Part shown: one piece after another, positions 24,064 to 28,998 of the stretch
Numbering within the stretch: position 1 is the stretch's first letter
Layout: each line of letters begins with the position of its first letter
Assembly: GCA_038205755.1 (NCBI GenBank)
Contig: JBBRBN010000049.1
Coordinates: forward strand, 1-28,998
Reading direction: 5' to 3'
From: JANNWF01 sp038205755
GTDB lineage: Bacteria; Pseudomonadota; Gammaproteobacteria; Xanthomonadales; Xanthomonadaceae
Length of the DNA: 28,998 bases
Made by a program: the position numbers and the translations under genes
Notes under the pieces: generated by a model
Databases searched by the model: none
The model's input: the letters and a program-made list of their open reading frames with translations, nothing else
Told to the model about the DNA's origin: nothing

Positions 24064-25716
24064 ATGGCGATCGCCGCCGATGCGCCGGAATGGGTAGCTG
24101 AGCTTGCGCTCGGCTACGAAAGTGGCGCGCATGGCCAGTTCATCCTTTACGGCAACGTCGCCGACCGCTTTCCGCTGGGCGGCCGGCTGGTCGGGCTCAG
24201 CCGCTTCATTGATGCGCAGCTGCTCGGCGGTTTCGACCTGCTGTTCTCTTATGACCCGGGCAACGGTCTGGGTCTGCTGCGCGGCGGCGAGCGCTTCGCC
24301 CAGTGGCCGGCGGCCAAGGAAATCGGCGCGTGGCCGCGCGAGCCGCGTGCCGCGGTCGAACTGCTGAGTCGCTATCTGCGCTATCGGGCTAACCTCGCGG
24401 CGCTGGGGCGGGCCGAGAGTGAGCACGTGGCCATCATCCTGCGCGGTGCGGATCAGCTGTTGCCAGGCGGTCGCGCCGGCGATTTCGAAATTGCCAGCCT
24501 GGCCAGCCTGATCCGCGACTGGGCGGGAGAGCCACCGTTCACCGATCTGGCGTTTGCGAGCTTCCTGATCGCCGACAACTTGAACGACCTGCACCCGCAG
24601 GTTGCGTTCAACCCGCGGGTAGCACGCGTCCGCGTGCCCCTGCCCGACACCGACGTTCTGCGCCGCGCGCTGGCGCTGCTGCGGGTCGATCATCCGGCGG
24701 CGTTCAATGCCGACAGCGGCGACGAGACCGCGGCGGCGGCGCTGAGTGGGGTCAGCATCAGCGCGCTCGGCAGTCTGGTCCGGATCCGTGCCCACGAGGG
24801 CAAGGCCCTCGGACCGGCGGACTGGGTCAAGGCGAAGAAGGAGCTGGTCGAGACCGATGCCTCCGGTCTGATCGAGTTCATCGAGCCCAAGCGTACGCTG
24901 GCCCAGTACCACGCGCAGGATGCACTCAAGGCCTGGCTGCGGCAGGACATCGAGCTGTGGAAGGCGTCGGATCTGCGCGCCTTGCCGATGGGCTACATCT
25001 TCTGCGGCCCGGTCGGCACCGGCAAGACGTTTCTGGTCGAGTGCCTGGCCGGCGAGGCCGAGGTGCCGGTCGTCAAGCTGAAGAACTTCCGCGACCGCTG
25101 GGTAGGTTCAAGTGAAGGCAATCTGGAGAAGATCTTCCGGCTGATCCGGGCATTGGGCCGCTGCATCGTGTTTATCGACGAGGCTGACCAGACGTTGGGC
25201 AAGCGCGATGCCGGCAGCGGTGATTCCGGCTTGTCCGGACGCATCTACTCGATGATCGCCCAGGAGATGTCGAATGCCGACAACCGCGGTCGGGTCATGT
25301 GGATCCTGGCATCCTCACGGCCCGATCTGATCGAGGTCGATCTGAAGCGGCCTGGCCGCATCGACGTCAAGATTCCGCTGCTGCCCACCACCACGGTGGC
25401 GGAGAGTGCGGCGCTGCTGGTGGCCATGTTCAAGCGGTTCGACATGGTGTGCGACAGCGAAGCGCTGGCTGCGCTGCCGCTGCCGATCCTGCTCACGCCG
25501 GGCGCCGCCGAAGCGCTCGCGGTCAAGGTCTATCGGCGGCACCGGACCACGTCACTTGAGCCGCTGGCGGCACTCGAGGCCTGCCTTGACGGCTATCAGG
25601 CGCCGGTGCCGCGCGATGTGCTGGAGTTCCAGATGCGTATCGCGATCCGGGAGGCCACCGACATGGCGTTTGTGCCCCCCTCGTTGCGCGGACTTGGCGA
25701 CCAGGCGCTGCCATGA
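24064..25716 (+). CDS. AAA+ ATPase with degenerate N-terminal ATPase-like domain
   Basis: The protein has 550 residues. Residues ~15-235 read like a worn AAA domain: GQFILYGNVADRF without a P-loop, then HVAIILRGADQLLPG and FLIADNLNDLHP in strand positions, as in Ycf46-type two-part ATPases. Residues ~305-530 are an intact AAA+ module: Walker A GPVGTGKT (315-322), Walker B CIVFIDEAD (367-375) and arginine fingers in LKRPGRID (Arg429, Arg432). The pore-loop-1 sequence RWVGSSEGNLEKIF (from 345) closely follows the KWxGESE pattern of Vps4/katanin-type threading ATPases. There is no FtsH peptidase domain. No ribosome site is evident, so translation is probably coupled to the PspA gene. It likely remodels a protein polymer or complex. 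Confidence 0.9.
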   Translation: MAIAADAPEWVAELALGYESGAHGQFILYGNVADRFPLGGRLVGLSRFIDAQLLGGFDLLFSYDPGNGLGLLRGGERFAQWPAAKEIGAWPREPRAAVELLSRYLRYRANLAALGRAESEHVAIILRGADQLLPGGRAGDFEIASLASLIRDWAGEPPFTDLAFASFLIADNLNDLHPQVAFNPRVARVRVPLPDTDVLRRALALLRVDHPAAFNADSGDETAAAALSGVSISALGSLVRIRAHEGKALGPADWVKAKKELVETDASGLIEFIEPKRTLAQYHAQDALKAWLRQDIELWKASDLRALPMGYIFCGPVGTGKTFLVECLAGEAEVPVVKLKNFRDRWVGSSEGNLEKIFRLIRALGRCIVFIDEADQTLGKRDAGSGDSGLSGRIYSMIAQEMSNADNRGRVMWILASSRPDLIEVDLKRPGRIDVKIPLLPTTTVAESAALLVAMFKRFDMVCDSEALAALPLPILLTPGAAEALAVKVYRRHRTTSLEPLAALEACLDGYQAPVPRDVLEFQMRIAIREATDMAFVPPSLRGLGDQALP

Positions 25717-26573
25717 GCGAGCTGCGGTACTGGTGGAAAGCGTTTGTCGCTCGCCCGCTGGGAATGCCGGTTCCCCCGAACTTCTTTGGGCTGGCGGCGT
25801 TTGCGGTGCTGGGTGTGTTCCTGAGCCCGGGCTTCCTGGCCGCTGGATTAGGCCTGGAGATCGGCTATCTGGCATGGCTGGCGAACAGCAAGCGATTTCG
25901 CAATCACGTCGATGCACAGGCGTCGCAAGCCGACCCGGTGGATCAACGCTACGCCGGTTTTTTCGCTCAGTTGGATGCCAGCCAGCAGCAGCGGCAGCGG
26001 CAGATCGAGGCGCGCTCGCGGGAGATTTTTGCCACGCTGGGTCAGTCCTCTCTGCTGCGCACCCATATCGAGAGTCTGGAGCAGCTGGTTTGGCTGCATC
26101 TGCGCCTGCTGGTTGCGCGGCAGGCCATCGCCGGAGTGGTGAAGACGGCCACCGCAGAGCACGCCCGGTTGGAGGCGCAGGAGGCGCAGATCGTGGCGCG
26201 TCTGGAAAGCGCCGACGTTGGGCCAGATCTGCGCCGCTCACTCGAACAGCAGAAGACGGTGATTGATCAACGTCAGGATGCTCACGCCAGCGCGGGTCGC
26301 CGGCTGGAGCATGTCGACGCCGAACTTGATCGCATCGACCAGCAGATCGCCTTGATCCGCGAGCAAGCCCTGCTGGCCACTGATGACGAGCACATTGGCA
26401 GCTCTCTGGACGCGCTGGCGGCGTCGTTCAACGAAGCCAACCACTGGCTCAACAGTCAGCGCGATCTGCTCAGCACGATCGACCTCAGCGCGTCACATCG
26501 GCTGCCGCAAAGCGTACTGCGGGGGCCGCCGCCGCTTCCCACCAAGCGCCAGCATGCCCGCGTCAGCCAGTAG
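25713..26573 (+). CDS. membrane-hairpin coiled-coil protein
   Basis: The ATG overlaps the AAA+ stop as ATGA, so translation is coupled. Of 286 residues, ~22-58 form two closely spaced hydrophobic segments (FFGLAAFAVLGVFL and GFLAAGLGLEIGYLAWLA) with a Ser-Pro turn, suggesting a re-entrant or double-spanning hairpin. Residues ~65-255 are helical, rich in Gln, Glu, Arg and Ala with heptad-like spacing, probably a cytoplasmic coiled coil. The tail is Pro-rich and basic (RGPPPLPTKRQHARVSQ). I do not recognise a family. Its place between AAA+ and the periplasmic sensor gene makes an inner-membrane adaptor for PspA or the ATPase a reasonable inference. Confidence 0.8.
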   Translation: MSELRYWWKAFVARPLGMPVPPNFFGLAAFAVLGVFLSPGFLAAGLGLEIGYLAWLANSKRFRNHVDAQASQADPVDQRYAGFFAQLDASQQQRQRQIEARSREIFATLGQSSLLRTHIESLEQLVWLHLRLLVARQAIAGVVKTATAEHARLEAQEAQIVARLESADVGPDLRRSLEQQKTVIDQRQDAHASAGRRLEHVDAELDRIDQQIALIREQALLATDDEHIGSSLDALAASFNEANHWLNSQRDLLSTIDLSASHRLPQSVLRGPPPLPTKRQHARVSQ

Positions 26574-26602
26574 TCCTTCACCTCACAACGCCGGAGTCAG
26601 CC

Positions 26603-28303
26603 ATGAACCGACCCTCACTGCACTTGCGCCAGCGCGGCAACGCGGCGGGCAAGTTCATCACCTTCCTCCTCGTGGTTGGCCTGCTTGCGCTCGGCGGCTG
26701 GCTGGTGCTCAAGGACATGGGCAGCCCAAGCGATGAGCCTGCCGCTGCCGATACGTCGCGCACGGCGGCGTCTGTCACGACGCCTCAAGGGGAGGCTCCG
26801 ACGCCGATCGAGCCGGTCAGCGGCCAGCCGCAGCTCGACGCCGCCGCAGCGTACACGCCGAAGGACGGCATCATCGACGTCGACATCAGCGAGTACGCCG
26901 GCTACGCCGGGCTGATTGTCGCCAACGGCGGTCTTGCGCCCAGCCCCGACTCATTCTTCGCCCGCAACTACGGGTTCCAGGTTCGGCTGACGTTGAGTGA
27001 GGAGGAAGGCTGGTCCAAGCTCAACAATGGCCGGATCGGCGTGTCTGTCACGACGGCCGATGTGCTTGCCGTCGTCGGTCGTCAGTTCGAGGTGGTGGTG
27101 CCGGCGCAAATTGGCTTCTCGCGCGGGGCCGACATGGTGGTGGTGGACAGCGGCATCGCCAACATCAACCAGCTCAAGGGCAAGGTGCTGGCCTCCTCGC
27201 AGTTCAACGAGGCGGAGTTCTTCATCCGCTACCTGGCGTCGGAGGCAGGCGTACCGGTCAAGGCGCTGCGCGATCTCGACGGACGAGTCGGTCCAAACGA
27301 ACTCGGGCTGGTGTTTTACGAGGACGCATTCATCGCCTGCGATGCCTACCAGCACGAACTGGCATCCGGCTCCCCGCGGCTGAATGGCTGCGTCGGCTGG
27401 TCTCCGCGCACCGATGAAGTCGTCGCCGACAGTGGTGGTCGCGCCAAGATACTGGTTTCCAATCGCAACCTTCTGATCGTTGCCGATCTGTTGATCGTCA
27501 ACAAGGGCTTTGCCCAAGCCAATCCGGAGATGGTCAAAGGGCTGGTTCACGGTCTGATGGAGGGCAATCGGCTGGTCCGCGAGGATCCTGCGGGTCACGC
27601 TCCCGTGATTGCAGCGGCCTTCAAGTGGGAGGTCGACGAAACCCGCGACGAGCTGGCCAAGGTGCATCTGTCCAACGTGCCGGAGAATATCGCCTTCTTC
27701 GAGGGTACGATTGACGCCGCAGGGTCGTTCCAGGGCATCTACCAGTCCTCGGTCCTGGCCTACGGTGCCCTGGTCAAAAATCCAGCCGATCCGGCGCGCT
27801 GGGTCGACCTTGCCGGTCTCAAAGCGCTGTCGGCGGTGGCGCCTTACGCGAGCCAGACCATCGCGATAGCGCCCATCCGCACCGGAGGCGCGGTGTCGCT
27901 GGAGGGCGACGCCCTGCTGAGCAAGGACATCCGGTTCTTCTTCCAGCCAAACTCGGCGCAGCTGGACGATGCCGCCACCGAGAACCTCGGTTATCTGGAC
28001 ACGATCAAGGGCTTTCTGCAGGTCAGCCCGGGCTCCATCGTGCTGTTGCGCGGCCATGTCGACGACGCCAAGGTGGCCGAATTCCGGCAGCAGGGCGGCG
28101 AGGCGCTGGTGCGCCAGATGGCGCTGAAGGCGATGGAGCTGTCGCGGCAGCGCGCGCAGGGCGTGCGCGAGGCGCTGCTCAAGCGCCACCCAGGCATTGC
28201 GCCTGATCGCGTCGAGCTGGTCGGTCGCGGCTGGGAAGAGCCCAGCGGAGCCGACAGCGAACTCAACCGGCGGGTCGAGGTGCAGTGGTTCACGCTGGAG
28301 TGA
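26603..28303 (+). CDS. membrane-anchored solute-binding / OmpA fusion protein
   Basis: ATG 26603 has GGAG about seven bases upstream; the protein has 566 residues. A single anchor FITFLLVVGLLALGGWLVL (~18-36) follows a basic N-terminus, so the bulk should be periplasmic. A linker rich in Ala, Pro and Thr leads to a domain (~75-400) like NMT1/TauA-type solute-binding proteins (NNGRIGVSVTTADVL, GADMVVVDSGIANINQLKGK, NPEMVKGLVHGLMEGNRLV). Residues ~440-566 are OmpA-like: FFFQPNSAQLDDAA, VLLRGHVDD, LSRQRAQGVREALL and DRVELVGRGWEEP, ending NRRVEVQW. The OmpA domain should hold peptidoglycan. No ABC permease or ABC ATPase gene is next to it, so a sensing rather than import role is inferred. Confidence 0.88.
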   Translation: MNRPSLHLRQRGNAAGKFITFLLVVGLLALGGWLVLKDMGSPSDEPAAADTSRTAASVTTPQGEAPTPIEPVSGQPQLDAAAAYTPKDGIIDVDISEYAGYAGLIVANGGLAPSPDSFFARNYGFQVRLTLSEEEGWSKLNNGRIGVSVTTADVLAVVGRQFEVVVPAQIGFSRGADMVVVDSGIANINQLKGKVLASSQFNEAEFFIRYLASEAGVPVKALRDLDGRVGPNELGLVFYEDAFIACDAYQHELASGSPRLNGCVGWSPRTDEVVADSGGRAKILVSNRNLLIVADLLIVNKGFAQANPEMVKGLVHGLMEGNRLVREDPAGHAPVIAAAFKWEVDETRDELAKVHLSNVPENIAFFEGTIDAAGSFQGIYQSSVLAYGALVKNPADPARWVDLAGLKALSAVAPYASQTIAIAPIRTGGAVSLEGDALLSKDIRFFFQPNSAQLDDAATENLGYLDTIKGFLQVSPGSIVLLRGHVDDAKVAEFRQQGGEALVRQMALKAMELSRQRAQGVREALLKRHPGIAPDRVELVGRGWEEPSGADSELNRRVEVQWFTLE

Positions 28304-28323
28304 CTCGCTGGCTTGCATGCAGC

Positions 28324-28371
28324 GGGGACGCAGCACTCCGCAACATGAAAGTTTTGCAAAAATGCGTCCCC
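28324..28371. repeat. imperfect palindromic element GGGGACGCA...TGCGTCCCC
   Basis: GGGGACGCA (28324-28332) and TGCGTCCCC (28363-28371) are perfect 9-base inverted arms around 30 bases, 21 bases after the sensor gene stop. I recall such GGGGACG/CGTCCCC palindromes near Y1 (REP-associated) transposases in related genomes, but no transposase lies in this window. It may also serve as a 3' hairpin of the cassette mRNA. Confidence 0.5.
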
Positions 28372-28373
28372 GA

Positions 28374-28396
28374 CCCTCCCCGAACATCGGGGAGGG
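28374..28396. terminator. perfect 10-bp hairpin after sensor gene
   Basis: CCCTCCCCGA (28374-28383), loop ACA and TCGGGGAGGG (28387-28396) form a perfect stem three bases after the previous palindrome. No T-run follows. It probably ends or protects the cassette transcript, though it could belong to the repeat element. Confidence 0.45.
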
Positions 28397-28400
28397 GCCA

Positions 28401-28475
28401 ATGCAGAAGCCAAACCTGAGCGACTTTCACGTTGAGGCTCGCAAAGCTATGGTGGAGCGTAGTTTGGTCCGCTAA
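28401..28475 (+). CDS. possible 24-residue leader-like or remnant ORF
   Basis: ATG 28401 follows GGGGAGGGG at a normal distance and the frame ends at TAA 28473-28475, encoding MQKPNLSDFHVEARKAMVER plus SLVR. The ribosome-site-like bases are the right arm of a hairpin, and the last third overlaps a decayed copy of the GTAG palindrome unit. It may be a gene fragment or chance; no family is recognised. Confidence 0.15.
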   Translation: MQKPNLSDFHVEARKAMVERSLVR

Positions 28476-28529
28476 AGCCTGGCTCAGTGCGCATCCCTCA
28501 AGGGAGCAGCCGAGCAAGCTCGGCTCTAC
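28452..28529. repeat. GTAG palindrome pair, unit 1 (decayed left hairpin)
   Basis: This is a 78-base unit built like the three that follow. Its left hairpin has decayed (GTGGAGCG and GGTCCGCT no longer pair well) while the right hairpin AGCCGAGC-AA-GCTCGGCT ending CTAC is intact. It is the oldest-looking copy of the array. Confidence 0.8.
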
Positions 28530-28565
28530 GAGAGCGTCGCGAGGTGCGAGAGCGTCGCGAGGTGC
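28530..28565. repeat. 18-base minisatellite, 2 copies
   Basis: There are two copies of the unit (C)GAGAGCGTCGCGAGGTG, the first beginning within the preceding CTAC. They are followed by a nine-base joint CAATGCTTT and the next GTAG unit. The stretch between GTAG units is 45 bases. Confidence 0.85.
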
Positions 28566-28574
28566 AATGCTTTG

Positions 28575-28652
28575 GTAGAGCGGAGCTTGCTCCGCTGAAG
28601 CTTGGCTCAGCGCGCATCCCTCAAGGGAGCAGCCGAGCAAGCTCGGCTCTAC
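28575..28652. repeat. GTAG palindrome pair, unit 2
   Basis: GTAG then AGCGGAGC-TT-GCTCCGCT makes the left hairpin, about 34 bases of conserved spacer follow, and AGCCGAGC-AA-GCTCGGCT then CTAC makes the right hairpin. The two GTAG heads face outward, like an inverted REP pair (BIME). The unit starts 123 bases after unit 1. Confidence 0.88.
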
Positions 28653-28688
28653 GAGAGCGTCGCGATGTTCGAGAGCGTCGCGATTCGC
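28653..28688. repeat. 18-base minisatellite, 2 copies (variant)
   Basis: Two copies with variant ends (GCGATGTT and GCGATTCG) fill the 45-base interval between units 2 and 3, with the joint reading CAAGGCTTTT. Confidence 0.85.
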
Positions 28689-28697
28689 AAGGCTTTT

Positions 28698-28775
28698 GTA
28701 GAGCGGAGCTTGCTCCGCTGAAGCCTGGCTCAGTGCGCATCCCCCAAGGGAGCAGCCGAGCAAGCTCGGCTCTAC
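28698..28775. repeat. GTAG palindrome pair, unit 3
   Basis: This is an intact 78-base unit with the same two hairpins as unit 2, beginning exactly 123 bases after it. The spacer differs from unit 2 at a few positions (AAGCCTGG, CAGTGCGC, CCCCCAAGG). Confidence 0.88.
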
Positions 28776-28919
28776 GAGAGCGTCGCGATGTTCGAGAGCG
28801 TCACGAGGTACGAGAGCGTCGCGATGTGCGAGAGCGTCGCGAGGTACGAGAGCGTCACGAGGTGCGAGAGCGTCGCGAGGTACGAGAGCGTCACGAGGTA
28901 CGAGAGCGTGACGATTCGC
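28776..28919. repeat. expanded 18-base minisatellite, 8 copies
   Basis: Eight copies of the 18-mer fill this interval. Variants alternate at three sites: GTCGCG or GTCACG, GAGG or GATG, and a final G, A or T; the last copy reads GTGACGATTCG. The interval to the next GTAG unit is 153 bases, exactly 45 plus six extra 18-mers. This points to recent slippage or unequal exchange. Confidence 0.9.
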
Positions 28920-28928
28920 AATGCTTTT

Positions 28929-28998
28929 GTAGAGCGGAGCTTGCTCCGCTGAAGCCTGGCTCAGCGCGCATCCCCCAAGGGAGCAGCCGAGCAAGCTC
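28929..28998. repeat. GTAG palindrome pair, unit 4 (cut by window end)
   Basis: This is the fourth 78-base unit, starting 231 bases after unit 3, with an intact left hairpin. The right hairpin is cut eight bases short by the window edge, so the array continues beyond it. Confidence 0.85.

Noticed and set aside
26951..28387. 478-codon minus-strand open frame inside the solute-binding/OmpA gene
   Set aside because: It is antisense to recognised SBP and OmpA motifs and shows no domain of its own.
28290..28994. Minus-strand RDALVP-repeat protein as a real gene
   Set aside because: It is explained by repeat lengths divisible by three; copy differences are mostly amino-acid-changing, no ribosome site is seen, it has no natural start within the window and it overlaps the end of the sensor gene.
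28452..28998. CRISPR array
   Set aside because: The repeats are tandem and nested, with near-identical intervals and no unique spacers, and there are no cas genes.

Overview
The window is a GC-rich chromosomal segment that looks like a gammaproteobacterium of the Xanthomonadales (Lysobacterales) type. That placement is inference. It rests on the Xanthomonas-like NAD-type isocitrate dehydrogenase, secreted proteases with 'GNPxWY' C-terminal domains, and GTAG-headed palindromic repeats like those I recall from Stenotrophomonas. No rRNA, tRNA, CRISPR array, prophage or complete insertion sequence was seen.

Layout. 2-646: 3' part of an isocitrate dehydrogenase gene (+). 679-4223 (-): thiD, then a small secreted protein translationally coupled to a large secreted zinc metalloprotease. 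4224-4546: a 323-base regulatory gap with inverted repeats and a good sigma70 promoter for a FadL-like outer-membrane barrel (4547-5671), which ends at a clear intrinsic terminator. 5872-6345 (-): a TerB-like protein. 6528-15312 (+): a co-directional run of WS/DGAT acyltransferase, alpha/beta hydrolase, DUF938-type methyltransferase, tricorn-like protease and M14 carboxypeptidase. 15441-17526 (-): a compact PhzF / GFA / glutamine-amidotransferase operon. 17848-18735 (+): an FHA-GGDEF diguanylate cyclase. 18855-20219 (+): gdhA. 20406-23117 (-): a BaiN-like flavoprotein, RlmC and a 79-residue protein, with a 4-base overlap between the first two.

The most interesting part is 23300-28303 (+). Four tightly packed genes encode a PspA/IM30 (ESCRT-III-superfamily) protein, a two-part AAA+ ATPase with a Vps4-like pore-loop sequence, a membrane-hairpin coiled-coil protein, and a membrane-anchored periplasmic protein joining an NMT1/TauA-like solute-binding domain to an OmpA peptidoglycan-binding domain. 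No ABC permease or ABC ATPase is adjacent. Together they look like an envelope-spanning module: a periplasmic sensor, an inner-membrane adaptor, and a cytoplasmic membrane-remodelling polymer with its remodelling ATPase. The arrangement is read directly from sequence; the function is inference.

The right end (28304-28998) is non-coding repeat DNA. It has two inverted repeats, then a 123-base higher-order repeat. Each unit is a 78-base head-to-head pair of GTAG palindromes followed by an 18-base minisatellite. The third interval has exactly six extra copies of the 18-mer, so all phases are multiples of three and a long spurious frame stays open on the minus strand.
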